From: Pseudomonadota bacterium
GTDB lineage: Bacteria; Myxococcota_A; Polyangia; Haliangiales; Haliangiaceae
NCBI GenBank assembly: GCA_022360315.1
Contig: JAKSDA010000579.1
Coordinates: 1-64,000 of the forward strand
DNA: 64,000 bases
Direction of reading: 5' to 3'
Position numbers and translations under genes: made by a program. Numbering within the stretch: position 1 is the first letter of the stretch; every line of letters starts with the position of its first letter. Below are positions 25,958-34,473 of this stretch, piece after piece. The notes below the pieces were generated by a model. That model saw nothing but the letters and a program-made list of their open reading frames with translations, did not search any database and was not told the origin of the DNA.

Positions 25958-27625
25958 TTGGAACAATTGCATCGCGTGCCTGACGTAGCCGGAGTCAAGA
26001 GTAGCGGCAGCGATGTGCTGACCAACCTGGGCAAGTATCAGGTTGTGACACAATTGGCTGTTGGTGGTATGGCCGAAATTCTGCTCGCTCGCTCCACCGG
26101 ACTCGAAGGTTTTGTCAAGCATGTGGTGATCAAGCGCATCCTGCCCCAGTACGCGTGCGAGGAGCGCTTTGTATCCATGTTCATCGACGAGGCGCGATTG
26201 GCTGCCTGTCTACATCACCAGAATATCGCGCAGGTTTACGACATCGGTGAAGACAGCGGCGATTACTTTTTTGCCATGGAGTACGTCCATGGCGAGGATG
26301 TGGGCACGTTGCTCGACGCAGTCAGATCGCGTGGACAAAAAGTGCCGCTGCCCGAGGCGCTCACCATCGCGGCCGGAGTTGCCGCCGGGCTGGCCTACGC
26401 CCACGACCGACTCGGCCCCGACGGGGAACCACTTGGCATCGTGCATCGAGACGTCTCGCCGTCCAATATCCTGGTCAGCTACGAAGGAGGAGTCAAACTC
26501 GTAGACTTCGGCATTGCCCGAGCCAGCATACGGAACAACGAAACCCGGACCGGTGGGGTCAAGGGCAAATTGTCGTACATGTCTCCAGAACAATGCTTGG
26601 GTGATACACTTGACCACCGTAGCGACATTTTCTCACTCGGTGTAGTCCTCTACGAACTCACCACATGCACGCCTCTTTTTCGGGACAATCCTGACGATTC
26701 TGACTACATTGTCATGCATCGCGTCGTGAAGGGTTTGGTGCCTCGCCCCTCTGAGCAGGTTTCAGAGTATCCGGCTGGACTGGAGCAGATCGTCATGAGG
26801 GCGCTCCACATCGAGCCTGACAATCGATATCAGAGTGCCGGTGATCTACTGAGTGATATCGAGGCGTTTGCCAGTCAGGAACGCATCTCGCTGTCGCCTC
26901 TTTCGCTGTCTCGGTATCTCGCCAGCGTGTTTGGCCACCGGCGCGAGCCGTGGCGCGACGTGGCAGTCGACACGCTGAGCGGCGATGTTTCCGCATCCGG
27001 ATCAGACCGTGATCTGTCCGTGGAAACGTCGGCTACCTATCCTCAGGTCGAGGGTGAGTCAGCGAGAGCTGCCGAACAGGTCGAAGAAGGACAACTCGAA
27101 TCGAGAACCCGTGTTCTTGTCTCGGGCGCGGTTGCTCTGATGGTACTCTTGCCGTTGGTCTGGGTACTCTCTGTGGTGCTGGATAGAGGGAGTGCTGCAG
27201 TCGAAAATGTGTCCCGAGAAGAGGTCGAGGACAACGCTGCGGACGTCGAGCCGGTGATGGAGCCACCGCTCGGAAGTGTCGGATCAGCACCGGCTTCGAA
27301 CGCGGCAACGGGTACTCCTTTGGATCGAATAGCGCCGGGCGGTGTCGAGCCGGGCGGTGTCGAGCCGGGCGATGTCGAGCCGGGCAGTGTCGAGCCGGGC
27401 GGTGTCGAGCCGGGCGGTGCGGTGAGCAGCGAGCCAGTCGAGCATTCCGCGGTTCCCGGACAAACCCGACCCGTCTCGAAAAAAGCCACGCACCGACGAG
27501 CCGCCGGCAAACAGAAAAACCGCAAGCGGAGCAGGCCGGCAAAGCGCAAACGGACAAAGTCCCCCCAGCCCCGGGCCAAACAGCCGTCCAATCGGATGCA
27601 AGAGCTCATCGACACCCACTGGTGA
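25958..27625 (+). CDS. Transmembrane Ser/Thr protein kinase with PGGVE repeats
   Basis: 555 residues, TTG start. The kinase domain spans about 27-290: LAVGGMAEILLA (Gly loop), VVIKRILP, HRDVSPSN (the Ser-containing catalytic loop common in myxobacterial kinases), DFGIAR, and MSPEQCLGD. A single membrane segment lies near 385-408 (VLVSGAVALMVLLPLVWVL). The extracytoplasmic part is acidic, then has five to six PGGVE-type pentapeptides encoded by a 15-nt tandem repeat, and ends in a strongly basic Lys/Arg tail. The next gene starts 1 nt after its stop and encodes a secreted TPR/PEGA protein, as in the 8439-11973 pair. Confidence 0.9.
   Translation: MEQLHRVPDVAGVKSSGSDVLTNLGKYQVVTQLAVGGMAEILLARSTGLEGFVKHVVIKRILPQYACEERFVSMFIDEARLAACLHHQNIAQVYDIGEDSGDYFFAMEYVHGEDVGTLLDAVRSRGQKVPLPEALTIAAGVAAGLAYAHDRLGPDGEPLGIVHRDVSPSNILVSYEGGVKLVDFGIARASIRNNETRTGGVKGKLSYMSPEQCLGDTLDHRSDIFSLGVVLYELTTCTPLFRDNPDDSDYIVMHRVVKGLVPRPSEQVSEYPAGLEQIVMRALHIEPDNRYQSAGDLLSDIEAFASQERISLSPLSLSRYLASVFGHRREPWRDVAVDTLSGDVSASGSDRDLSVETSATYPQVEGESARAAEQVEEGQLESRTRVLVSGAVALMVLLPLVWVLSVVLDRGSAAVENVSREEVEDNAADVEPVMEPPLGSVGSAPASNAATGTPLDRIAPGGVEPGGVEPGDVEPGSVEPGGVEPGGAVSSEPVEHSAVPGQTRPVSKKATHRRAAGKQKNRKRSRPAKRKRTKSPQPRAKQPSNRMQELIDTHW
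27335..27419 (+). repeat. 15-nt tandem repeat (PGGVE pentapeptides)
   Basis: Five full units of CCGGGCGGTGTCGAG with single-base variants (GAT, AGT) and a partial sixth, in frame inside the kinase gene. Confidence 0.9.
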
Positions 27626-27626
27626 C

Positions 27627-28631
27627 GTGCCTGTCGTTGTCAAAGCTCTCGTTCTGTGCTCGCTTTTGCTCGCGGCTCCGGCATTCGCTCAATCTACCGG
27701 TCAGGAAACCGAGGCCGAGCGACGCCAGCGATTTGCTCGCACTGTCTTCGAGGACGCCAATCGCTATTTGGAAAACGGCAACTACGAGGCAGCGCTCGAG
27801 CGCTATCGGATCGCCTACGAGCTATCACCGCGGCCCAAGATTCTGCTCAACATTGCCACCCTGCTCCTCGAGCTAGGCCACGAGGTCGAAGCAGCCAACG
27901 CGTTTGCCCGCTATGCCGACAGCGCTGCAAACGAGTCCGAGCGGGTGAACAAAGTCCGGCAAATTCTGCACGAGCTCGATGGAAAACTCGGTCGTCTCGA
28001 CCTGCGCATCGACCCTCCAGCCGATCGAGTGCGAGTCAATGGTCGGGTCGTCGGCAAGGGCACCAGCCGTTCGATACTTTTCCGGACTGTTCTTCGTGTA
28101 GCTCCAGGTCGCCATACAGTCGAGGTCGAACGCAGCGAGGCTCGATCGCAGCGCCGAGAAGTCGACGTTGCAGCAGGCAGTGTCGAGATCGTCCGTGTGG
28201 GGGTGACCTCCCGTGTCCACATTGTCCACCGGGACTCGACAGAGAGAGAGCCGAGCCCACGAGCGGTTGCCTTTATTCGCGTCGATCTCGATCCTGTGCA
28301 TCTCGGTGCGGTCAGTGCTCCGGGTCTGGCACTGCGCCTAGTCGACTCGTGGTACGTCTACGGCAACGCACTTGTCGGTGACAGGCAGGGGGCGGAGATC
28401 GGGATCCGCTGGGAACCGAGCCAGGGTGCACTCAAGCTGCGCGGTTCGGCCTCGATACCGCTTTTTTTCGCCGACGGTGCGCGATTCGGCGGCCGAGTCG
28501 CGATCGGTGCGGGGTGGGGAAAGCGCATCCGCGCAGTGGGCGAGCTCGCAATTGCATACCACCCTTCGGTACCCGAGGACATCGAGACACTCGCATTGCT
28601 GGCCGCGCTCGGGGTCGAGTTGGGTTTCTGA
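27627..28631 (+). CDS. Secreted TPR/PEGA protein
   Basis: 334 residues, GTG start 1 nt after the kinase stop. A Sec signal peptide ends in APAFAQ (about 22). TPR-like helices lie at about 35-110 (FEDANRYLENGNYEAALERY). A PEGA-like beta domain follows at about 115-185 (LDLRIDPPADRVRVNGRVVG, then APGRHTVEVE). The C-terminal ~130 residues look beta-barrel-like with alternating strands and end in LGF, a possible outer-membrane signature. It is probably the periplasmic partner of the upstream kinase. A rho-independent terminator lies about 90 nt downstream. Confidence 0.75.
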   Translation: MPVVVKALVLCSLLLAAPAFAQSTGQETEAERRQRFARTVFEDANRYLENGNYEAALERYRIAYELSPRPKILLNIATLLLELGHEVEAANAFARYADSAANESERVNKVRQILHELDGKLGRLDLRIDPPADRVRVNGRVVGKGTSRSILFRTVLRVAPGRHTVEVERSEARSQRREVDVAAGSVEIVRVGVTSRVHIVHRDSTEREPSPRAVAFIRVDLDPVHLGAVSAPGLALRLVDSWYVYGNALVGDRQGAEIGIRWEPSQGALKLRGSASIPLFFADGARFGGRVAIGAGWGKRIRAVGELAIAYHPSVPEDIETLALLAALGVELGF

Positions 28632-28722
28632 GCCGAGCAGCCACGTAGTCAAGTACCGGCAAGTACCGGCCACCTAGGCGGAAAAACCACATCTCTCCAG
28701 GGAATGTGCTACGGTAATCGGC

Positions 28723-28751
28723 CGGGACTCTTTGTTGTCCCGTTTTCTTCT
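28723..28751 (+). terminator. Rho-independent terminator
   Basis: CGGGAC (28723-28728) and GTCCCG (28737-28742) flank an 8-nt loop, followed by TTTTCTTCT. It ends the kinase plus TPR/PEGA operon. A 10-nt direct repeat (AAGTACCGGC, twice) lies just before it at 28651-28670. Confidence 0.75.
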
Positions 28752-28845
28752 CCGTGCCTGCAATCGTAAAATTGGTGGGTAAGAGATTGCTTCACGATGC
28801 TGGTGTGGGTTGTGCGTCTGGTGTCGACCCGCTGCCGGGGGAATC

Positions 28846-30636
28846 ATGAAGTGTGACCGTTGCAGCCATTTCAACGAACCTGCAGCACGGTATTGCAGCT
28901 CGTGCGGTTCCGAACTGGCTATCAATCTGGTCGGTACGGTTTTGGGCGATCGCTACCGGGTGCTCAGTTTCATCGGCTCCGGCGGCATGGGGCGGGTGTA
29001 TCGCGCTGAACACATCGTTCTGGAGCGGCCTGCCGCGGTAAAGGTGCTCGCTCCCGAGTACGCCCGCGATCAGAAGATGTTGGAGCGCTTCTACCTCGAG
29101 GCCACGGCCGCTGGTCGTGCTTGCCATCCCAACATCGCCGCGACATACGACTATGGCCACAAGGACCAGCTGGTCTACTCGGTTATGGAGTACGTCGATG
29201 GCACGCCGCTCGACAATGTGGTCCTGCCTCTTGATTTTATGCGCGCCCTCGAGATCGCCCGCCAGATCGCCCAGGCCCTGGGTGCAGCTCACGACCAGGG
29301 TGTCGTGCATCGGGATGTCAAGCCCGGCAATGTCATGGTTTGCCAACTGGGCGACCGGGACTTCATCAAGGTCGTGGATTTTGGCCTGGCTGTGTTGCGG
29401 GTCGATCAGCACGACCGGCCGATTACCGGTCCGGGACTGACCATGGGTACACCGGCATACGTCTCGCCCGAGCAAGTGCTGGGTGAAGAGATCGATGCGC
29501 GCGCCGATGTGTATTCCCTGGGTGCAGTGCTGTATGAGATGATTGTCGGCCAGCCGCCGTTTGGCTATGGCGACGCGGCTTCTTTATCGGTCAGTCACGC
29601 CTACAAAGTACCGCCTCGACCGAGTTCATATTCGCCTCTCACCGACATCCCGGAGGAAGTCGACGACTTCGTGATGCGCATGCTGGCCAAAGATCCCGAC
29701 CAGAGGCCGGAGAACGGAGCGGCGGTGGCCACCGAGCTGACCCAGCTACTCGGCCAGGTATCGAGTATCGTGCCGGCGCTGACTCAGAACGAGCGCTCCG
29801 TTTGTGTCGCCCGTTTTGACAGTTTCGAGGATATCGACGATGTCGTACAGCGCGACGTCATCCAGGTCGTGACAGCGATGGGCGGCAAAATGGCCCGTTC
29901 GGTCGGCGACGAGTTCATCAGTTACTTTGACAGCGCGACTGGTGCGGTCGCTGCGGCTGCGCGTCTGGCCGCCTCGTCGGGCTGCTCTCCTGCGGTTGCT
30001 GTTCACTGGGGAGTCGTCGAACTCGGCGCCAGCGGTGGCGTATTTGGCAAGGTGGTCAATGTGGCTCTGCGCATGGCTCGCCTGGCCGCTCCGGGCGAGG
30101 CTCTCGCCAGCAAGGAGATCTGCGTCAAGCTCGATGATTCGCTGCGGACCTGCCTGTCCGAGGGCGGGCGCCTGCGCCTCGGCGGTCGCACGCCCTCGGT
30201 CGAGATCTACCGGGTCACGGGATTTGAATCGGATACCGGCGCGGATCATCCGCCGGTGGTCATCGGCGAGGTGAGCGGCAAGAGCACGGTCGCATTCAAC
30301 TGCGGATGTGGCTATCGAGGCGTGATCGTGGCCGGCAAGTTGCGCGCGGGCAAGGCGATTCGCGTGCGCTGCAACGGCTGCGCGCGCCAGCTTTCGGTGG
30401 TTCCAATATCCAGAACCTCGCTGCGCGACACCAACGTCAACCCAGACGAAGATGCTCTGGACAGCCAGATCACCAACAAGATACCCGAGATCGCAAATCC
30501 AATGCCCGAGATGAGCGACCAGCTCATCACCGATCCCCCTCCCGAACCGCACGACCCGAGCCAGGACAGGCGCACGCCAGGCGATAAAAGGCTGGCCAAC
30601 TCCCCGCCTACCAGTTCAGTCAAGGTATCGGATTAA
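28846..30636 (+). CDS. Zinc ribbon - Ser/Thr kinase - class III cyclase-like - zinc ribbon protein
   Basis: 596 residues from the ATG at 28846, chosen for the GGGGGA upstream; a frame start 12 codons earlier lacks this. An N-terminal zinc ribbon uses C3, C6, C17 and C20. The kinase spans about 37-300: GSGGMGRVYRAE, AAVKVL, H155-R-D157-VKPGN, D178-FG, and VSPEQVLGE. Residues ~325-470 resemble a class III nucleotide cyclase domain (GGKMARSVGDEFISYFDS; VHWGVVELGASGGVFGKVVN), but the metal-binding aspartates are not clearly kept (ARFDSFED), so it is probably a regulatory relic. A C-terminal CGCG...CNGC ribbon follows near 485-520. It is cytosolic, with no membrane segment. Confidence 0.85.
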   Translation: MKCDRCSHFNEPAARYCSSCGSELAINLVGTVLGDRYRVLSFIGSGGMGRVYRAEHIVLERPAAVKVLAPEYARDQKMLERFYLEATAAGRACHPNIAATYDYGHKDQLVYSVMEYVDGTPLDNVVLPLDFMRALEIARQIAQALGAAHDQGVVHRDVKPGNVMVCQLGDRDFIKVVDFGLAVLRVDQHDRPITGPGLTMGTPAYVSPEQVLGEEIDARADVYSLGAVLYEMIVGQPPFGYGDAASLSVSHAYKVPPRPSSYSPLTDIPEEVDDFVMRMLAKDPDQRPENGAAVATELTQLLGQVSSIVPALTQNERSVCVARFDSFEDIDDVVQRDVIQVVTAMGGKMARSVGDEFISYFDSATGAVAAAARLAASSGCSPAVAVHWGVVELGASGGVFGKVVNVALRMARLAAPGEALASKEICVKLDDSLRTCLSEGGRLRLGGRTPSVEIYRVTGFESDTGADHPPVVIGEVSGKSTVAFNCGCGYRGVIVAGKLRAGKAIRVRCNGCARQLSVVPISRTSLRDTNVNPDEDALDSQITNKIPEIANPMPEMSDQLITDPPPEPHDPSQDRRTPGDKRLANSPPTSSVKVSD

Positions 30637-30668
30637 GAGCCGGTCCAAAAACCTCGGACCGACTCTTA
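30634..30668 (+). terminator. Hairpin beginning at the kinase stop codon
   Basis: TAAGAGCCGGTCC (30634-30646) pairs with GGACCGACTCTTA (30656-30668) with one mismatch. The stem starts in the stop codon. What follows is A-rich, not a T-tract, so termination is less certain. Confidence 0.5.
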
Positions 30669-30774
30669 ATAAAACCGCCTTTCGACACCTTCCCCTCGCC
30701 GGGCCCGCGCTCCATCCGGGCTGGCACAATCACGGATTTTGCGAAATTTTTTCGCTGCTCCGCATATCCGCTTT

Positions 30775-30793
30775 GAAAGTGACTCTCATCTTC
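30775..30793 (+). promoter_or_regulatory. Fur-box-like site 1 upstream of bfr
   Basis: The 19-mer at 30775-30793 matches the classical Fur consensus at 12 of 19 positions by eye, with central TGA...TCA dyad. It shares GAAAGTGA with site 2. Confidence 0.35.
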
Positions 30794-30848
30794 GCCTGAG
30801 CCTGGTAGGAGAGTGCTTTTGGCCTCTTGTCGTTTACCGTGTACGGGA

Positions 30849-30869
30849 CTGAAAGTGAATTTCAGAATC
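30849..30869 (+). promoter_or_regulatory. Fur-box-like site 2 upstream of bfr
   Basis: CTGAAA and TTTCAG form a 6-bp dyad around GTGAA at 30849-30865. The 19-mer at 30851-30869 matches the Fur consensus at 12 of 19 by eye. It lies 77 nt before the bfr start. Confidence 0.35.
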
Positions 30870-30945
30870 GCCGGGCAAGGACGTCGAAAACCTGGCGCGT
30901 CTTTTACTTGCACTCAGCGCGGTATCCACGTACTGATGAGACAGT

Positions 30946-31416
30946 ATGAAGGGGTCATCCAAAGTTGTCGACTTATTGAACGATATCCTCACTGCCGAGC
31001 TCACCGCAGTCAACCAGTATTGGGTTCACGCCCGCATGTGCCAGAACTGGGGCTACGAGCGCTTATGGCACAAGATCCGCGCTGAAGCCATTGACGAGAT
31101 GAAGCACGCCGACGAACTGGTCGCGCGGATTCTATATCTCGAGGGCATGCCCAACTTGCAGCGTCTCGGCAAGATCATGATCGGCGAGACTGTACCCGAG
31201 CAGTTTCGTCTCGATCTGGATTTGGAGAAAACCGCGGTCAAGCGTTTCAATGACTGCGTTGGGGTATGTGTAGCCGAGAGTGACAACGCCTCTCGCGAGT
31301 TGCTCGAAGGCATGCTGGTTTCAGAAGAAGAGCACGTCGACTGGTTGGAAGCGCAACTCGAGCTGATCAATCAAGTCGGTGAAGCTAATTATCTGGCCCA
31401 GCAGATCAGGGAATAA
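30946..31416 (+). CDS. bfr: Bacterioferritin
   Basis: 156 residues, the normal length. A ferritin four-helix bundle with di-iron ligands E18, E51 and H54 visible (AELT, EMKHADE), E94-region (DLDLEKTAV) and a second Glu/His pair (SEEEHVDWLEAQ). The heme ligand Met52 is present (E-M-K-H), so it is a heme-type Bfr rather than plain ferritin. It oxidises and stores iron as a 24-mer. Two Fur-box-like sites upstream suggest iron control. It stands alone with a repeat copy downstream. Confidence 0.95.
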   Translation: MKGSSKVVDLLNDILTAELTAVNQYWVHARMCQNWGYERLWHKIRAEAIDEMKHADELVARILYLEGMPNLQRLGKIMIGETVPEQFRLDLDLEKTAVKRFNDCVGVCVAESDNASRELLEGMLVSEEEHVDWLEAQLELINQVGEANYLAQQIRE

Positions 31417-31480
31417 GGGTCTGCGCGAGTTATACATGGACACGGCCGCTTCGCGCTCGGGCTATTATTTTGGGCAAGCC

Positions 31481-31567
31481 ACCGGCCGTCCGGACTCCCG
31501 GCCGGCTCGGCTGTTGTCCTCACAACAGCAACACTTTGCTTGACCCACAACCAATGTGTTTCTGTTT
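31481..31567 (-). repeat. Intergenic repeat family, copy D
   Basis: The reverse complement reads CAGAAACACATTGGTTGTGG, then GTCAAGC, then AGCCGAGCCGGCCGGGAGTC. It aligns with copy E (37791-37872) through the shared ACTCCCGGCCGGCTCGGC block. It lies between bfr and the MmcQ/YjbR gene ends. Confidence 0.75.
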
Positions 31568-31585
31568 TGGTGTCCGGCGGGACAG

Positions 31586-32017
31586 CTAGGCCCTCGCGGC
31601 AGTGCCATGAGGGATAATCCGAGTCAGTTTTTTGGGAGCAATAGCGCGGTAGCTCTCGGTGATCCACTCGCACAGAAGTTCGCCGGGTACTGCTTCATTT
31701 GGGGTGCATCGCACAGTCACCCAGCCCGATTTGCCAAGTCCGTATCCGGTTGGCTCGGCGAACGGCAGTGACAGGATCGATTGACCGGATTGGGGCAGCT
31801 TGACAGAGATGCTCAGCTCTCGATCCAGAGCATTGGATCGCCCGAAAAACACAAACACCTTGCCGCGGACCTTGGCCACCGACTCGCCCCACGGAAAGTC
31901 CTCGTGCACTTCTGGCAATCCCAGGGCAAATCTGCGCACCTCCTCGGCCAACGCATGCAATCCGCTGCTCCTCAAGCTCGGTCGTTTTTTTAGCCCCATG
32001 TCGACAGAATAATCCAT
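31586..32017 (-). CDS. MmcQ/YjbR-family protein
   Basis: 143 residues from the ATG at 32017, chosen for AGAAAG upstream; the frame extends 9 codons further. The family pattern is clear: LPEVHEDFPWGESVAKVRGKVFVFF, then SISVKLP, then GYGLGKSGWVTVR, and WITESYRAIAPKKL near the end. YjbR proteins have a CyaY-like fold and are often annotated as DNA-binding; their function is not settled. It is convergent to bfr and divergent from the M28 peptidase. Confidence 0.85.
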   Translation of the reverse strand: MDYSVDMGLKKRPSLRSSGLHALAEEVRRFALGLPEVHEDFPWGESVAKVRGKVFVFFGRSNALDRELSISVKLPQSGQSILSLPFAEPTGYGLGKSGWVTVRCTPNEAVPGELLCEWITESYRAIAPKKLTRIIPHGTAARA

Positions 32018-32343
32018 CTTTCTGCGTGCGATCATCTGCGACAACCGCTGTTGTGTGCCGCGGCAGCGAAATGAAAATTACCAAATTTCGGCTCGGCGCT
32101 GCCCGTACCATGGGGGAAAAGACCTCATGGTGCTTCAAGCTGCTCAGAAGAATAGGGCCTGCGCATCGATCGTCTCGACTCCAGCAGCAACTACGATCAC
32201 GCCGCCCGACCACAAATCAACGCATTGGCTCGGTTGCCCGTAGCCAGTAGCGCTTGCCGAGGCTCCTGTAGTCGGCACGTTCATCTGGTGCGCTGATTGC
32301 ACCAAATGGGGGTGTGGCCCCGTCAAGACCGATTCCCACCGCA
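32018..32343. other. Divergent intergenic region
   Basis: About 325 bases between the YjbR gene (minus) and the M28 peptidase gene (plus). Short frames are present, none convincing. It must hold the promoters of both genes; no clear motif seen. Confidence 0.4.
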
Positions 32344-33924
32344 ATGAAGTGCCCCATATCACCTGAACGCTTTCCCTCGCGCTCTCTTTTTACTGGCTCG
32401 GTGCTGGCTTTGCTGGCCAGCGCATTCTTGCCCGGCGTGGCTGAGGGCAGCCCCGGCCCCGACTCGACTCGCGCACCGGCCGGAAAGCACTCCCAGGTTC
32501 TGGCAAGCCCGAGCGACGACGAATACACTTGGATCTCGCTGGGGGCCGACGCCCTATCAGCTCTGGACCGAGCAGGTCTTTTGCTGCTCACCGATGTCGA
32601 GCAACGCGTTGATGTAGTCGACGACATAAGCGCTGTGCGTGTGCGCCGTGCCGACCTGCACGCGATTGCCTCGACCATTCACGAAGAGCTCAATCGCTGT
32701 GGCGGGTTCATGATGCACTCGTCTTATCAGGACAGCGCCGATGCCATTCTGGCCAGTGCGTTGCCACAGCCGCCCACCGCCGCACGTCTGGCCGAGTACA
32801 CTGTGGACAATCGCGAAGGGGTCGAGGCGCTCATCGATGAGCTTGACGAGAGTAATCTCATTTCCACGATCACTGCCCTTTCATCATATCAAAATCGCCT
32901 GTACAATTCTGTTGCGGGGGTGCAAGCTGCGCAATCTCTGGCCGACAAGTGGCGGACGTTTTCTGCTGCGCGGGCTGACGCGAGTGTCGGCCTCATCAAC
33001 CACAGTCAATTTCCCCAGCCGTCGGTGGTACTGACCATCACGGGCGCCTCGCAACCAGATGAGATTGTCGTTATCGGCGGTCATCTGGATTCGATTGCCT
33101 TTGACAACAACGGCAATGATTCCCTGATCGCGCCCGGGGCCGATGACAACGCCTCGGGAATCGCGGCCATTTCCGAGGTCGCCCGGGCGGTGCTGGAAAC
33201 CGGATATCGGCCGGCCAGAACGATCGAGTTCTACGGTTATGCCGGTGAAGAAATCGGCCTGGTCGGCTCGGCCGATATCGCCCGGCAGGCCCGCGTCGCC
33301 GGGCACAACATCGTCGGCGTACTGCAGCTCGACATGGTCAACTACAAGGGACCGAGTTCGGACATCGTCCTTATCAACGACAATACCGATGTCCAGCTGA
33401 GCAACTTTGTCGCCCAGTTGATCGACACTTATGTCGGCGGGGTGGTGCTCAGCGACAGTTGCGGGTATGCGTGTTCCGATCACGCATCGTGGCACCGGCA
33501 GGGGTTCGCCGCGGCATTGCCTCACGAAGCGCGGGTAAGCGAGCACAATCCGGCGATTCACACCCCGGGCGACACCATTGACAGAAGCGCTGGGCGCGCC
33601 GAGCACGCCATGAAGTTCACTAAGATCGCCGCGGCATTCGTCGCCGAGCTGGGCAAGGGCAGCCTTCCAGTCGACGGGCAGGACCCGCAGAACGGCAACG
33701 ATCAGGGCGGTGGCGGCCAGGACGGCGGCGACAATGGCTCGCCGGCGAACAACAACCCGGGATCGGATCCATCGCTGACCAGCGGGTGTCGCGCATCGGC
33801 TGCAACTGGCCCGGGCAGCGGGTCGAGCCTTGCCGCTCTGGTGTTGCTCGGGCTGGCCATCGTCTGCCGGCGATACCGGCGCAAGACTCGCACGCAGAGA
33901 GCGACGACCCATTCGCTGACCTGA
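32344..33924 (+). CDS. Secreted M28 aminopeptidase with MYXO-CTERM-like tail
   Basis: 526 residues from the ATG at 32344, which is followed directly by a Sec signal (SLFTGSVLALLASAFLPGVAE). A propeptide-like region leads to an M28 zinc-peptidase domain (about 215-435). Two-zinc ligands are in place: H247 (GGHLDS), D267 (GADDNASG), catalytic E302 with E303 (GEEIGLVGS), Asp in QLDMVNY and His in HTPGDT. The fold resembles Aeromonas/Vibrio leucyl aminopeptidase. A Gly/Asn/Asp-rich linker then leads to Gly-Cys, a hydrophobic helix (SLAALVLLGLAIV) and CRRYRRK, the MYXO-CTERM layout used for surface sorting in Myxococcota. Confidence 0.93.
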   Translation: MKCPISPERFPSRSLFTGSVLALLASAFLPGVAEGSPGPDSTRAPAGKHSQVLASPSDDEYTWISLGADALSALDRAGLLLLTDVEQRVDVVDDISAVRVRRADLHAIASTIHEELNRCGGFMMHSSYQDSADAILASALPQPPTAARLAEYTVDNREGVEALIDELDESNLISTITALSSYQNRLYNSVAGVQAAQSLADKWRTFSAARADASVGLINHSQFPQPSVVLTITGASQPDEIVVIGGHLDSIAFDNNGNDSLIAPGADDNASGIAAISEVARAVLETGYRPARTIEFYGYAGEEIGLVGSADIARQARVAGHNIVGVLQLDMVNYKGPSSDIVLINDNTDVQLSNFVAQLIDTYVGGVVLSDSCGYACSDHASWHRQGFAAALPHEARVSEHNPAIHTPGDTIDRSAGRAEHAMKFTKIAAAFVAELGKGSLPVDGQDPQNGNDQGGGGQDGGDNGSPANNNPGSDPSLTSGCRASAATGPGSGSSLAALVLLGLAIVCRRYRRKTRTQRATTHSLT

Positions 33925-33977
33925 AATACCGCGAGCCCGAGCCGGAACGGCCCACCGACGTTGGCCCACCGAGCGGT

Positions 33978-34379
33978 CTATCGACTGCTCTGCTCGATTG
34001 CCCGGAGGCCCTGGCGAGCTGCGTCGCGCACTCGTTTGCTAGTGTGAGTGACGGCGCGCTGAAAGTGAGATCGTGCCTTCTCTGTATCGCCGGTTTCCAA
34101 CAAGCTCCAGCCCAGCATGACCGATAGCTCTCCGGTGCGCGCCGAGCCCGGATAACGCTCGATGAAATCACCCATGGCTCGACGAGCGGCCGACGTGCGC
34201 CCCGAACGCGCCAGGGCCAGAGCGCGCCAGTAAAGCGCATCCTCGGCAAGCGCATCGCCGGGATCAAACGAAACCGCACGGTCAAACGCCGCGGCTGCTC
34301 GCTCGTAGTGCCCGGCGCGCAGAGCTCGCCAGCCGGCTTCGAACGCGCGCTCTGTAGCGCTCGGCCTGGCTCTGGGCAA
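33978..34379 (-). CDS. TPR protein, probably the 3' remnant of a longer gene
   Basis: 133 residues with two to three TPR-like units (AFEAGWRALRAGHYERAAAA; LGWSLLETGDTEKARSHFQR). Only one sense codon separates the TTG start from an in-frame upstream stop, and the upstream sequence is open in another frame (34282-34467). This suggests a lost 5' end or frameshift. In related genomes such TPR tails follow a FecR-like domain; none is visible. The adjacent upstream gene also ends abruptly. Confidence 0.45.
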   Translation of the reverse strand: MPRARPSATERAFEAGWRALRAGHYERAAAAFDRAVSFDPGDALAEDALYWRALALARSGRTSAARRAMGDFIERYPGSARTGELSVMLGWSLLETGDTEKARSHFQRAVTHTSKRVRDAARQGLRAIEQSSR

Positions 34380-34473
34380 CGGTCAGCGAGACAATGATCC
34401 GGCCGATCCGAGTCGGTGCGGCGGCAGTGAGCATTACATCGAGGTTGTTGCGATCGGCTGCGAGCATGTCGGT

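Larger units (their letters stand above)
30637..30945. other. Upstream region of the bacterioferritin gene
   Basis: About 310 bases without a gene. It contains a small hairpin GCGAAATTTTTTCGC (30741-30755) and two Fur-box-like elements, listed separately. Confidence 0.5.

Noticed and set aside
27043..27615. 190-codon minus-strand frame with repeats
   Set aside because: Antisense of the PGGVE-repeat region of the kinase gene.
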